Notes: generated by a model not told the origin, from the letters alone. A DNA stretch of 51,039 nt from an uncultured Gammaproteobacteria bacterium (GCA_903942465.1 CAJAPA010000160.1:1-51039); one strand, 5' to 3'. Positions 26,222 through 35,332 are shown, numbered from the stretch's first letter. Made by a program: numbers and translations.

Positions 26222-26794
26222 TTAACCGGCCAGCAGCCGCATGTCCAGGCGTTGCCGGATTGCCGGCCATTCGCTATCGAGGATGGAGTAGGTATAGGTA
26301 TCGCGCAGACTGCCGTCTTTATGGCGCTTGTGCTGGCGCAGGATGCCATCGCGTCGGGCACCGATACGCGCAATGGCGGCCTGTGAGCGTAGATTCAAAT
26401 GGCTGGTGTGGAAATACACCGCAGTAACAGACATGACCTCGAAGGCATCTTCCAGAAGCAGGCGCTTGCAGGCGGTGTTGACGCGCGTGCGTTGGGCGCT
26501 GGCCGCGTACCAGGTGTAGCCGATGGCCACGGTCGGTGTGGCGGCATCGATGTCGTAGAAACGGGTCGAGCCGAGCACGCGGCCGGCAGCATCAAAAACC
26601 GCAAACGGCCGGCATTCGCCACGCTTCTGCCCGGTGAGCGCGGCGGTGATGTAGTCGCGTACCGATTCCAGATCCGGACCGGGTGCCGTGGTGTAATTCA
26701 ACTGCCAGATGGCACCGTCCGCGCTAGCCGTCTGCAGGTCTTCGGCATGATGCAGTGCCAGCGGCTCCAGCCGAACACCGTAATCGCTTCGCAT
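26222..26794 (-). CDS. GNAT acetyltransferase, RimJ/RimL type
   Basis: 190 residues. The RimJ/L-like fold is recognisable from GSTRFYDID, IGYTWYAASAQRTRVNTACK (acetyl-CoA loop) and the C-terminal ARIGARRDGILRQHKRHKDG. The usual RxxGxG/A is modified to QRTRVN. The acceptor is unknown. Its start overlaps the efpL stop by one base (TGATG), so it is coupled to efpL; modification of a translation component is possible but unproven. Confidence 0.88.
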   Translation of the reverse strand: MRSDYGVRLEPLALHHAEDLQTASADGAIWQLNYTTAPGPDLESVRDYITAALTGQKRGECRPFAVFDAAGRVLGSTRFYDIDAATPTVAIGYTWYAASAQRTRVNTACKRLLLEDAFEVMSVTAVYFHTSHLNLRSQAAIARIGARRDGILRQHKRHKDGSLRDTYTYSILDSEWPAIRQRLDMRLLAG

Positions 26795-27357
26795 CAGGCG
26801 CGGCCGTTGAACTCGCCGGTGACCGTGGAGACCAGGATTTTCTCGCCGTTGCTGATGTATTCGGGCACCTGGATTTCGATGCCGGTGCTGAGCTTGGCCG
26901 GTTTCGGGCGCTTGGTGGCGGTGCCGCCCTTGAGCTCGGGCGGTGTGTCGACGACTTCAAGGACTACACTCGGCGGCATCTGGATGGCGACCGGTGCGTC
27001 ATCGATCAGCTGCACGTAAACGCCTTCAAGGCCTTCGGTGATATAGCCGGCCATGTCGCCGATGATGTTGGCATCCAGCTGGTAGGGGGTGAAGTCCTCG
27101 CTGTCGAGGAAAACGAAGGCGTCGCCGTCCATGTACGAGAAGCCGGCCTCGCGGCGTACCAGATCCAGTTCCTTCAAATCATCGTCGGCGCGCAGGCTGA
27201 GATCGTATTTGTTGCCGGCCGGCACCGAATACATGGTGAAGCGGAAGGTAACATTACCGCCGCGGCCCTGCGGCGCGGAGCGTTCGATATCGCGGATCTG
27301 ATACACGGTGTTGTTGTATTCGACGACATTGCCTTTTTTGACATCGCAAGCTTTCAT
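26794..27357 (-). CDS. efpL: Elongation factor P-like protein EfpL (YeiP)
   Basis: 187-residue EF-P paralogue. The tip loop where EF-P has Lys34 reads SAPQGRGGN, with Arg32 equivalent to E. coli EfpL Arg33, so no lysine modification is expected. The third domain ends with the family pattern [19 protein letters not shown]. EfpL relieves a set of proline-containing stalls overlapping that of EF-P. It is second in an operon behind a short-chain dehydrogenase (18-base gap) and before a GNAT gene. Confidence 0.95.
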   Translation of the reverse strand: MKACDVKKGNVVEYNNTVYQIRDIERSAPQGRGGNVTFRFTMYSVPAGNKYDLSLRADDDLKELDLVRREAGFSYMDGDAFVFLDSEDFTPYQLDANIIGDMAGYITEGLEGVYVQLIDDAPVAIQMPPSVVLEVVDTPPELKGGTATKRPKPAKLSTGIEIQVPEYISNGEKILVSTVTGEFNGRA

Positions 27358-27375
27358 GGGGAAATCCGTAGTGGG

Positions 27376-28146
27376 TTATTTGGCGGCCAGACGGACCGAG
27401 CCGTCGAGGCGGATGGTTTCGCCGTTGAGGTAGCGATTTTGCAGAATAAATGCGGCGGTCGCAGCGAACTCCTCCGGCTTGCCGAGGCGGGCCGGGAAGG
27501 GGATCGATGCCGACAGCGATTCCTGCACGGCCGGCGGCATGCCGTCCACCATCGGAGTCCAGAAAATGCCGGGGGCGATGGTCATCACGCGGATGCCGAA
27601 ACGGGCCAATTCGCGGGCCATCGGCAGGGTCATGCCGACCACGCCGCCCTTGGAGGCCGAATAAGCCGCCTGACCGATTTGTCCGTCAAAGGCCGCCACC
27701 GAGGCGGTATTGATGATGACGCCGCGCTCGCCGTCTTCGCCGGAAGGATTATGCTGCATCACATCGGCCGCCGCCTTGGCGACATTGAAGCTACCAATCA
27801 GATTGACGCGGATGGTGGTGGAGAACTGGGCCAGCGGCATGCAGGCCTCGCGGCCAAGAACCCGTCCGGCGCCGATGATACCGGCACAGTTGATGGCGGC
27901 GTTCAGCCCACCCATGAATTCGGTGGCCTTGGCGGTATTCTCGGCGACCTGGTCTTCGTCGGACACATCGGTGCTGAAGTAGGCGGCATTACCTGCGCCA
28001 AGCGAAGTGATGGCCTCTGCCGCTTTCAGGCTGTTGATGTCGAACAGTGCGACTTTGCCGCCATGGGCGACGATGTGCTGGGCGACGGCGAAGCCAAGCC
28101 CGGAAACGCCGCCGGTGATGATGGCGCGGATATCGGAAAGATTCAT
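27376..28146 (-). CDS. Short-chain dehydrogenase of the 3-hydroxyacyl-CoA dehydrogenase type 2 group
   Basis: 256 residues. The NAD-binding motif is GGVSGLG, with D38 favouring NAD over NADP. The catalytic Ser lies in INTASVAAFDG and the YSASK motif follows. The NPSGEDGERGVIINTASVAA region resembles HSD17B10, which oxidises 2-methyl-3-hydroxybutyryl-CoA in isoleucine breakdown. That fits the branched-chain theme of the window. It is the first gene of the SDR-efpL-GNAT operon, with an extended -10 and GAGGG upstream. Confidence 0.9.
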   Translation of the reverse strand: MNLSDIRAIITGGVSGLGFAVAQHIVAHGGKVALFDINSLKAAEAITSLGAGNAAYFSTDVSDEDQVAENTAKATEFMGGLNAAINCAGIIGAGRVLGREACMPLAQFSTTIRVNLIGSFNVAKAAADVMQHNPSGEDGERGVIINTASVAAFDGQIGQAAYSASKGGVVGMTLPMARELARFGIRVMTIAPGIFWTPMVDGMPPAVQESLSASIPFPARLGKPEEFAATAAFILQNRYLNGETIRLDGSVRLAAK

Positions 28147-28170
28147 GGTAAACCCTCGGTGGAATGCATC

Positions 28171-28179
28171 ATTTTAGCA
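28171..28179 (-). promoter_or_regulatory. Extended -10 of the SDR-efpL operon
   Basis: Minus-strand TGC-TAAAAT (28179-28171), about 25 bases before the ATG at 28146, with GAGGG as ribosome binding site. The -35 is not convincing. Confidence 0.45.
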
Positions 28180-28199
28180 AAAATCCGCCGAAAACCTCG

Positions 28200-28205
28200 T
28201 AAAAT
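28200..28205 (+). promoter_or_regulatory. Candidate -10 of the PlpD-like gene
   Basis: TAAAAT at 28200-28205, 28 bases before the ATG at 28234. The -35 is weak. It repeats the TAAAAT form seen before hisS, cysS and tRNA-Pro. Confidence 0.35.
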
Positions 28206-28233
28206 GGCGGCATATTCCCCATGGTAAGTTCCC

Positions 28234-30435
28234 ATGAAAATCAAACTCGCCTTGTGTGTCCTGCTGGCCTGCGGCCAAGCGGTTGCCGCCGATGCCCCCT
28301 TGCCCTGCCGCGCTGCGGATCCCGATAATCCGCGCCCCCGCATCGGCTTGGTTCTTGGCGGCGGCGGCGCCCGCGGCATCGCGCACCTGAGCGTGCTCAA
28401 GGAAATCGAACGCCAGGGCATCCCGGTCGATTGCATCGCCGGCACTTCCATGGGCTCGCTGGTCGGTGGCCTGTATGCCTCGGGCATGAGTACCGCGGAT
28501 ATGGAAACCATGCTGCGGACCATGGATTGGAACACCGTCATGAAGGACACCGTGGCGCGTCAGGATCGAAGCTTCCGGCGCAAACAGGACGATTTGGAGT
28601 CTCTGGCGCCGGCCAAGCCGGGTATCGGCAAGAACGGCCTGCGGATTTCCTCCGGACTGCTGGCCGGTGAAAATATCCAACTCTTTCTCGAGCGCCAGAT
28701 TGCGGCCTCCTCGGGCGTGACCGATTTCAATCGCCTCCCGATTCCCTACCGTGCAGTGGCAACCGACATCAACACCGGCAAAGCCGTGGTTCTCGATTCC
28801 GGCAGTCTGGCCAAAGCCATGCGGGCGAGCATGTCGATTCCCGGCGCGTTCAATCCGGTCACCATCGACGGACGCATTCTGGTCGACGGCGGCCTGGTCA
28901 ACCAGGTGCCGGTCGATGTCGTGCGTGCCATGGGCGCCGACATCGTCATCGCCGTCGATGTCGGCACGCCGCTCTCGGCCATTACGTCGGAAAGCAGCGC
29001 ACTGGCCATCGGCGACCAGGTCATGGGTCTGTTGACCGTAGGCAATACCCAGGCCCAGCTGGCAACGCTCGGACCGAAGGATATCCTGATCCAGCCGGAT
29101 CTGGGCAAGGACGTGACCACAGCATCGTTCGAGAAAGCCGCATTGGCGCTCGAAATCGGCGACAAGGCCGCAGCGGCAGCGGCGCCGCGTCTCGCCGCTC
29201 TGGCCCGTCCGGAATTGCCGGCGCGCCGTCCTTTGCCGAACCGCGATGCACAGACGCGGATAGCGTTCATCGAATTGGATAACCGCACGGAATACGATGA
29301 CCGTGTTTTTTCACGCCATCTGAATTTACTGAAGGGCGAAGCCATCGACCGCGATGAAATCGATAAACAGATCCACGCCATTTACGGCCAGTATCCGCTG
29401 GAACTGGTGAGCTATGAGGTCGTCGAAAAGCAGGGCGAGGCCGGCCTGAAAGTGACCGTGACGCCGCCGGTCGTCGGTAAATATTTCGGCGAGTACGGAC
29501 TGAACTTCAGCGGCAGCTCGAAAGGCCAGTTCCTGTTCAACATCACCGCCGGCGTCACCATCGCCCCGATGAATCCTTCCGGCGGCGAGTTGCGCACGCT
29601 GCTGACCTTGGGTGACGAGCCCAGCCTGACCAGCGAATGGTACCAGCCGCTCGCGCCGGCGTCGCCTTACTTCACCGATATCCGCGTCGGTTACGAAAAA
29701 CCCTTGCTGTCCCTGATTGATGGCAATGAAAACGTGCTGGTGGAATATGCCGCGCCGACCGTGTTCATGAGTGCCAAGCTCGGCCGATCCTATGGCAATT
29801 GGGGCGAACTTAGCCTTCAGGCCAACATCGCCAACGGCCGGCTTGAGCGCAACATTGGTTCGACAGCGTTTCCGGAGTACGACTACCAGCGCCGTGAGCT
29901 CGCGCTCGGGTTTACCATCGACACCGTCGATTCGCTGTACCTGCCGCGAAACGGCAATGTCCTGGAAGCCTCCGTGGTCAGTTCCGTGGATGCCTGGGGC
30001 AGTGATGACAGCTACCGCCAGTTCAATTTCGATTTAATGCATGCCCGCGCCCTTGGCAAGCATTCCGGATTCGCCGGACTGCGCTACCACAATACGTTCA
30101 GTGGGGATGCCGGCTTCCAGAACTACTACAGCCTAGGCGGCGTCACCCGTTTTGCCGGATACCAAGCCGAGCAGCAGTTCGCCGAGAACTATGCTCTCGT
30201 TTTCGCCGGCTATAACTATGAACTGGGTAAGCTTCTCGGTAGATCCTTGGTACTGGGCGGCTCAATTGAACGTGGCAAGATCTGGTATGACAGCGCCATC
30301 GTTTTCGATGACTATCAGACGCACGGCAGCGTTTATCTCGGTTTCGATTCCTGGATCGGATTGCTGATGATGGGTTATGGTCACAGCAACGAGGGTGATA
30401 GCAATTTCTTCATCGAGCTCGGCAGGACGCGCTGA
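28234..30435 (+). CDS. plpD: PlpD-like patatin phospholipase with POTRA and outer-membrane beta-barrel (type Vd autotransporter)
   Basis: 733 residues. Signal peptide 1-18, then a patatin domain (about 34-310) with oxyanion motif GGGGARG (42-48), nucleophile S72 in GTSMG and aspartate D218 in DGG. A linker leads to a POTRA-like region (about 345-410, YDDRVFSRHLNLLKG onward) and a BamA/Omp85-like barrel (420-733) of amphipathic strands. This is the layout of PlpD, whose lipase domain is displayed or released by its own barrel. The last residues are GRTR rather than the common aromatic C-terminus of outer-membrane barrels. Monocistronic. Confidence 0.9.
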   Translation: MKIKLALCVLLACGQAVAADAPLPCRAADPDNPRPRIGLVLGGGGARGIAHLSVLKEIERQGIPVDCIAGTSMGSLVGGLYASGMSTADMETMLRTMDWNTVMKDTVARQDRSFRRKQDDLESLAPAKPGIGKNGLRISSGLLAGENIQLFLERQIAASSGVTDFNRLPIPYRAVATDINTGKAVVLDSGSLAKAMRASMSIPGAFNPVTIDGRILVDGGLVNQVPVDVVRAMGADIVIAVDVGTPLSAITSESSALAIGDQVMGLLTVGNTQAQLATLGPKDILIQPDLGKDVTTASFEKAALALEIGDKAAAAAAPRLAALARPELPARRPLPNRDAQTRIAFIELDNRTEYDDRVFSRHLNLLKGEAIDRDEIDKQIHAIYGQYPLELVSYEVVEKQGEAGLKVTVTPPVVGKYFGEYGLNFSGSSKGQFLFNITAGVTIAPMNPSGGELRTLLTLGDEPSLTSEWYQPLAPASPYFTDIRVGYEKPLLSLIDGNENVLVEYAAPTVFMSAKLGRSYGNWGELSLQANIANGRLERNIGSTAFPEYDYQRRELALGFTIDTVDSLYLPRNGNVLEASVVSSVDAWGSDDSYRQFNFDLMHARALGKHSGFAGLRYHNTFSGDAGFQNYYSLGGVTRFAGYQAEQQFAENYALVFAGYNYELGKLLGRSLVLGGSIERGKIWYDSAIVFDDYQTHGSVYLGFDSWIGLLMMGYGHSNEGDSNFFIELGRTR

Positions 30436-30439
30436 TCCC

Positions 30440-30934
30440 TTACAGGCTTTTCGAAAAAAACCGGTTGCAGCCGCCGTGGCCGGTGTTCCCCATGGGTTTT
30501 TCCAAGGATCGGAACCCGGCTTTGTGATACAGCGCCATGGCGCTGTCCATGCCGGCGAGCGTTTCCAGGTAGCACAGTTCGAATCCGAAATCACGGGCCT
30601 TGGCAAGGCAGGCATCCATCAGCGCCTGACCGGCACCCAGTCCGCGCAGTGCCGGCAGGAAATACATCTTACGCAACTCGCAGATGCGTGGATTGGTCGC
30701 CCCTTCCAAGGGCGCAATGCCGCCGCCGCCCATGACCTGGCCTTCCAGTTCGACCACGTAGTAGGCACTGCGGGGCGCGTTGTAGGCTCTGCTCATCCAG
30801 TCCACTTCCGGATCATGGATGGCGAATCCCTCGCCGTCGGCACCGAATTCCGGCATCACGCTACGGATGATGTAAGCCACACGAGAATCGTCGTGGGGCG
30901 TAATCGGACGGATTTTCCAGTTACGGTTTTTCAT
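30440..30934 (-). CDS. GNAT acetyltransferase at the end of the liu operon
   Basis: 164 residues. The acetyl-CoA loop is FLPALRGLGAGQALMD, and LYHKAGF near the C-terminus is the usual GNAT ending. The MGGGGIAPLEG segment is typical of small amino-acid or amine acetylases. It overlaps the liuE end by 14 bases and so is made with the HMG-CoA lyase. The substrate is unknown; the coupling suggests regulation or detoxification tied to acyl-CoA flux, which is inference. Confidence 0.88.
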   Translation of the reverse strand: MKNRNWKIRPITPHDDSRVAYIIRSVMPEFGADGEGFAIHDPEVDWMSRAYNAPRSAYYVVELEGQVMGGGGIAPLEGATNPRICELRKMYFLPALRGLGAGQALMDACLAKARDFGFELCYLETLAGMDSAMALYHKAGFRSLEKPMGNTGHGGCNRFFSKSL

Positions 30935-31820
30935 GGTGCAGGGCCCGGTTGACTTTGCTGGCGCTCTGCCGGCCGAGCAGTCGGCTCAGCCAGGCGCCGG
31001 TGTCGACCAGTCTAGCCAAATCCACGCCGGTGGCAAAGCCCATGCCATGCAGCGCATAAACCAGATCTTCGGTGGCCAGATTGCCGCTGGCGCCTTTGGC
31101 ATACGGGCAGCCGCCGGTACCGGAAACCGAGGCATCCACGGTGCGCACGCCGGCCTCAAGGCAGGCGTAGACATTGGCCAGAGCCTGTCCATAGGTGTCG
31201 TGGAAGTGCACGGCAATCGTCTCCATCGGGATTTCAGTGGCCACGGCCTGAACAAGCCTGCGTGCGGCATGCGCGGTACCGATGCCTATCGTGTCACCCA
31301 GGGAGATTTCGTAACAGCCCATGTCTCTGAGGGTTTTGGCCAGTCGCACGACATCGGCGGTGTCGACTGCGCCTTGATAAGGGCAACCCAGGACGGTCGA
31401 GATGTAACCGCGTACGGCGATGCCATCTTCCATGGCGCGTTCGAGTACGGGCTGGAATCGTGCGATGCTTTCATCGATGCTGGCATTGATGTTGCGCATG
31501 CTGAACGCCTCCGACGCGGCGGCGAACACCGCCACTTCCCGGACGCCGCAGGCAACAGCGCGTTCGTAGCCTTTCAGGTTCGGCACCAGTACCGGATACC
31601 GGCGGCCATCGTCTTTCGGAAGCAGGGCAAACAATTGTTCGGCATCGGCCAGCTGCGGCACCCATTTCGGGCTGACGAAGCTGGTCGCCTCGATGGTGCA
31701 GAGTCCGCAGTCGGCCAGGCGGCGGATCAGTTCGGCTTTATCGGCGGTGGCCACGAATCCCGATTCATTCTGCAGGCCGTCACGCGCGGCCACTTCGACA
31801 ATGCGGACATGGTCAGTCAT
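30921..31820 (-). CDS. liuE: Hydroxymethylglutaryl-CoA lyase
   Basis: 299-residue TIM-barrel lyase that cleaves HMG-CoA to acetyl-CoA and acetoacetate, the last step of leucine breakdown. VEVAARDGLQNE holds the substrate and metal residues, HFHDTYGQAL the metal histidines, and ASVSGTGGCPYAKGASGN the signature catalytic cysteine loop. The start at 31820 (MTDHVRIVEVA) overlaps the liuD end by eight bases; the longer frame from 31880 is rejected. Confidence 0.96.
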   Translation of the reverse strand: MTDHVRIVEVAARDGLQNESGFVATADKAELIRRLADCGLCTIEATSFVSPKWVPQLADAEQLFALLPKDDGRRYPVLVPNLKGYERAVACGVREVAVFAAASEAFSMRNINASIDESIARFQPVLERAMEDGIAVRGYISTVLGCPYQGAVDTADVVRLAKTLRDMGCYEISLGDTIGIGTAHAARRLVQAVATEIPMETIAVHFHDTYGQALANVYACLEAGVRTVDASVSGTGGCPYAKGASGNLATEDLVYALHGMGFATGVDLARLVDTGAWLSRLLGRQSASKVNRALHHEKP

Positions 31821-33810
31821 TCGCGGATTCCCAGCTGAAAATGCCGGCATCGGCATCCAGCATGCTTCCGGCTTCGGCAAGAATTCCGGTGATGCTGCCG
31901 TTGCCCGGCGCCTTGATGCTGAGTTCCATTTTCATGGACTCCATGATCGCCAGTTCGTCGCCGGCCTGCACCGATTGCCCGGACTGCACCTTCAGCACCG
32001 CCAGTTTGCCGGGCATCGGTGCCCGGATGAATCCGTCGGAACGGTTGGCGCCATCGCCGGCATCACTGCCCGGAATCCGGATCTGCCAGTGCGACCGGCG
32101 CCGGCCGTCGTGGACCACCAAGGCGTTGTCATAACGGAAGCAGTGCAGGGTATGGTGCCGGCCATCCAGATCCAGCGATACCGATTCCATGCCGCCGTCC
32201 CGGATGCGCGCTTCGAACACGGCATCGTGAACGCTCAGGGTCAGCTGATCGCTGGCCAATCGGATCTGGAAAAGTTCGTAATCGGCATGGTGTTTCAACG
32301 CGACGCGGAACGCAGCATGGCCATGTTGCCGCCAGAAATTGCGTTGCGACCAGGGATCGTCGGCATCGGCGACCGTTACCGCATGCTCGGCTGCCTTCAG
32401 GCTGAAATAAGCCGCAGCAATCGGGTGCCAGGCCGGCAGCTGTTCCGGTTGTTTCAGGACCTCATCGAGGTTCCGGTCGAGAAAGCCGGTGTCGATATCG
32501 CCGCGCTGGACCGCCGGGTGCGCGACCAAATCTTCGAGAAATCCGATATTGCTCGGCAAACCGAAAATCTGGCAGCCGGCTAGAGCGTCCTGCAGGCGGT
32601 GCAGGGCGGCTTCGCGGCTGTCGGCATGGACGATCAGCTTGGCCAGCATCGGATCGTAGTAAACGCTGACATGATCGCCTTGGCGGAATCCGCCATCGAT
32701 GCGCAGGCCGGGGCCGGTGTCGGGCAGATGCAGCTGGCGGATGGTGCCGCTGCCGGGCATGAAATTCAGATCCGGGTTTTCCGCATACAGGCGCACTTCA
32801 ATCGCGTGGCCCTGATGGCGGACGGCGTCCTGCGATAGAGGAAGCGGGCGACCGGCCGCGACTTCAATCTGCCACTGGACCAGATCAAGCCCGGTAACCA
32901 TTTCAGTGACCGGATGCTCGACCTGCAGCCGGGAATTGATTTCCATGAAGTAAAAATCACCGTTGGGCGCAACGATGAACTCAACGGTTCCGGCATTGCG
33001 GTAATCCACGGCGCGCGCGGCGGCCACGGCCGCATCGGCCATGCGTGCGCGACGGCCGGCATCCAGAAAGGGCGAGGGTGATTCTTCGATGACCTTCTGG
33101 AAACGGCGCTGCGCCGAGCATTCGCGCTCGCCGAGATGGAGGGTGTTGCCATGGCTGTCGGCAAAGATCTGGAACTCGATATGACGCGGTTTTTCGATGT
33201 AGCGCTCGAGCAGAACACGGTCCTTGCCGAAGGCGTTGCGCGCCTCACGCTGGCAGGATTCGAGCGCTGCCGCAAAGGCGCCCGGCTTATGCACGATGCG
33301 CATGCCTTTGCCGCCGCCGCCATGCGCGGCCTTGATCATCAGCGGATAGCCGACGGCATCGGCTTCACGCTGCAGATGCGCCGCGTCCTGGTCCTCGCCG
33401 CCGTAACCGGGCACGACCGGCACGCCGTGGGCGGCCATCAAGGCTTTGGCGCCCGCCTTGGAACCCATTGCCCGCATGCTGCTGGCTTTCGGACCGATGA
33501 ACACCAGGCCGGCGGCCTCCACCATTTCGGCGAACTCGGCATTTTCGGAAAGAAAGCCATAACCGGGATGGATGGCCTGGCTGCCGGTGGCCAACGCGGC
33601 CTCCAGAACGGCCTGCCGGTCCAGATAACTGGCCGTTGCCTCCGGCGGGCCGATGCAAACCGATTCATCGGCGATGCGGACATGCTCGGCATTGCGGTCG
33701 GCTTCCGAATACACGGCCACGGTAGCGATGCCCAGCTGTCGGCAACTGCGCATGATGCGGCAGGCGATTTCACCGCGGTTGGCAATCAGGATTTTGTCGA
33801 ACAGGCTCAT
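31813..33810 (-). CDS. liuD: Methylcrotonyl-CoA carboxylase, biotin-containing alpha subunit
   Basis: 665 residues: biotin carboxylase (1-445; KILIANRGEIACRI, ATP-grasp loop HGGGGKGMR, EMNSRLQVEHPVTE-type core), a linker domain, and a C-terminal biotinyl domain with MESMKM, biotin lysine K627. It carboxylates 3-methylcrotonyl-CoA together with the beta subunit encoded at 38808-40415. Context with liuC and liuE selects methylcrotonyl- over acetyl- or propionyl-CoA. It overlaps the cupin gene by four bases. Confidence 0.95.
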   Translation of the reverse strand: MSLFDKILIANRGEIACRIMRSCRQLGIATVAVYSEADRNAEHVRIADESVCIGPPEATASYLDRQAVLEAALATGSQAIHPGYGFLSENAEFAEMVEAAGLVFIGPKASSMRAMGSKAGAKALMAAHGVPVVPGYGGEDQDAAHLQREADAVGYPLMIKAAHGGGGKGMRIVHKPGAFAAALESCQREARNAFGKDRVLLERYIEKPRHIEFQIFADSHGNTLHLGERECSAQRRFQKVIEESPSPFLDAGRRARMADAAVAAARAVDYRNAGTVEFIVAPNGDFYFMEINSRLQVEHPVTEMVTGLDLVQWQIEVAAGRPLPLSQDAVRHQGHAIEVRLYAENPDLNFMPGSGTIRQLHLPDTGPGLRIDGGFRQGDHVSVYYDPMLAKLIVHADSREAALHRLQDALAGCQIFGLPSNIGFLEDLVAHPAVQRGDIDTGFLDRNLDEVLKQPEQLPAWHPIAAAYFSLKAAEHAVTVADADDPWSQRNFWRQHGHAAFRVALKHHADYELFQIRLASDQLTLSVHDAVFEARIRDGGMESVSLDLDGRHHTLHCFRYDNALVVHDGRRRSHWQIRIPGSDAGDGANRSDGFIRAPMPGKLAVLKVQSGQSVQAGDELAIMESMKMELSIKAPGNGSITGILAEAGSMLDADAGIFSWESAND

Positions 33811-34322
33811 TCGCCGTCCCAATAGTCGAGATTGTCCTCGATGCGGTTCCGCAGGCGCACGGCCTGCGGAAAACCGCCGGCATCGCTGCCGGCATAATGC
33901 GAGGCTCCGGTTTTGCCCGAGTCGGGATACTGGAACATGTCGGGGCTGATGGCGGTACTGACCGCAAGATAGCGCAGGCTATCGGATTCAGACGTATTGC
34001 TGATTTGATGCGCGCGCTCATGGCCGCCGCAGGGACACGCGATGACGTCTCCGGCCCGCAGTGGGAAACGGTCTGCGCCAAAACGCAGTTCGCCATGGCC
34101 TTCGAGGATGAAAAACATTTCTTCGTTGCCGAAATGATTGTGGAACGGGAATGCGGATTTTCCCGGTGGTACTACGGTCAGGTTGTAACCGAGCTTTTCG
34201 GCACCCAGTACCGAGGAAATCGGTGCGATGGCCGCGCCGAGATAGGCATCAGTGGCGCCTGGCAGACGCTCGGACAGGGCGACAGGCATGAGCTGATCGA
34301 GGTTGATGACCGGCGCTTTCAT
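33807..34322 (-). CDS. Metal-binding cupin protein inside the leucine catabolic operon
   Basis: 171-residue single-cupin protein. Motif 1 is FPFHNHFGNEEMFFILEG (HxH and E ligands) and motif 2 is CPCGGHERAHQISN, which includes a Cys-x-Gly-Gly-His stretch. No helix-turn-helix or signal is present, so it is a small cytoplasmic metalloprotein, either enzyme or sensor. It overlaps liuC and liuD by four bases each, showing tight translational coupling. No known step of leucine breakdown needs a cupin, so its job is unknown. Confidence 0.88.
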   Translation of the reverse strand: MKAPVINLDQLMPVALSERLPGATDAYLGAAIAPISSVLGAEKLGYNLTVVPPGKSAFPFHNHFGNEEMFFILEGHGELRFGADRFPLRAGDVIACPCGGHERAHQISNTSESDSLRYLAVSTAISPDMFQYPDSGKTGASHYAGSDAGGFPQAVRLRNRIEDNLDYWDGE

Positions 34323-35110
34323 TGTTCGATCCAGCCGCTCGGCCGCTTTTCGAGAAAGGCACTCAGACCCTCCTGGCCCTCGGTGCTGACCCGCAGGCGG
34401 GCAATCAGTTCGGCGTTGGCCTTGTCCTGGTTCTCCATCTGCAACACCGTTCCTGCCGGACTGAAATCACGGATCAGCTGCTTGGCGGCGGCTACCGCTT
34501 TCGGCCCGGCTTTGCCGATCCAATGCACGATGCGGTCGATGCTGGCATCGAGCTGGTCAGCCGGCACGGCGTCATGCAAAAGCCCGATATGAAGGGCCTG
34601 CGCGGCATCGAAGATCTCCGCTGACAGAAAATAGCGGCGGGCATGGCGTGTGCCGATGGCGGCAATCACATACGGGGAAATCACCGCCGGCACCAAGCCG
34701 AGTTTGACTTCGCTGAGGGTGAATTTGGCGGTATCCACGCCAATGGCGATATCGCAGCAGGCCAGCAGGCCAACGCCGCCGCCGTAGGCCGAGCCATTGA
34801 CCCGCGCCAGCACCGGTATCGAAAGGTTGTCCAGACGGCGCAGACAGCGTGCCAGGGCCATGGCATCTTCGAAGTTTTCGTTTTCCGGGGCCTGCGCCAT
34901 GTCGCGCATCCAGTTCAGATCGGCGCCGGCCGAAAACGTGCTTCCAGCCCCGGTCACCACCAGACAGCGGGCCCGGGTGGCTTCCACCTCCGCCAAAGCC
35001 TCTTCCAGATCGGAAATGAGGCTGGCATCGAAGGCATTATGGCTGGCAGGCCGGTTGAGAGTGAGCGTCGCCAGGGTGCCGCGACGTTCAAGCAGGACGG
35101 TATCGGACAT
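34319..35110 (-). CDS. liuC: Methylglutaconyl-CoA hydratase (enoyl-CoA hydratase family)
   Basis: 263-residue crotonase-fold enzyme. The oxyanion-hole segment FSAGADLNWM and the active-site region VNGSAYGGGVGLLACCD, with SEVKLGLVPA following, are present. In this operon it hydrates 3-methylglutaconyl-CoA to HMG-CoA. The start at 35110 is preferred over 35230, since the longer version adds a non-homologous stretch in the promoter region. It is the first gene of liuC-cupin-liuD-liuE-GNAT. Confidence 0.92.
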   Translation of the reverse strand: MSDTVLLERRGTLATLTLNRPASHNAFDASLISDLEEALAEVEATRARCLVVTGAGSTFSAGADLNWMRDMAQAPENENFEDAMALARCLRRLDNLSIPVLARVNGSAYGGGVGLLACCDIAIGVDTAKFTLSEVKLGLVPAVISPYVIAAIGTRHARRYFLSAEIFDAAQALHIGLLHDAVPADQLDASIDRIVHWIGKAGPKAVAAAKQLIRDFSPAGTVLQMENQDKANAELIARLRVSTEGQEGLSAFLEKRPSGWIEQ

Positions 35111-35298
35111 GGCCTGAGGATTCCCAAAAGGAAATGATAACGGATATCCCGTCGGCTCGGTGCGTGCGGTTCCGGTCATAACGCACCGGGACGGGCATGG
35201 CTTGGGTTCCCCGGGTCCGTGCAGCCGCATGGTGTGAAGACCGGCTGAATCTCGGGCTGGACTTGACCGAAATCAACCGCATTTTCACAACTTAGCGC

Positions 35299-35304
35299 TA
35301 TAAT
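35299..35304 (+). promoter_or_regulatory. feoA -10 element
   Basis: Perfect TATAAT at 35299-35304, 28 bases before the feoA ATG. The -35 is weak. The Fur box overlaps its last three bases. Confidence 0.6.
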
Positions 35305-35320
35305 GAGAATAATTCCCATT
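35302..35320. promoter_or_regulatory. Fur box of the feo operon
   Basis: AATGAGAAT-A-ATTCCCATT is a 9-1-9 inverted repeat with a single mismatch and matches the classical Fur site. Overlap with the -10 element means Fur-Fe would block RNA polymerase, de-repressing iron uptake when iron is scarce. Confidence 0.85.
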
Positions 35321-35332
35321 TGGAAAGCGGGC

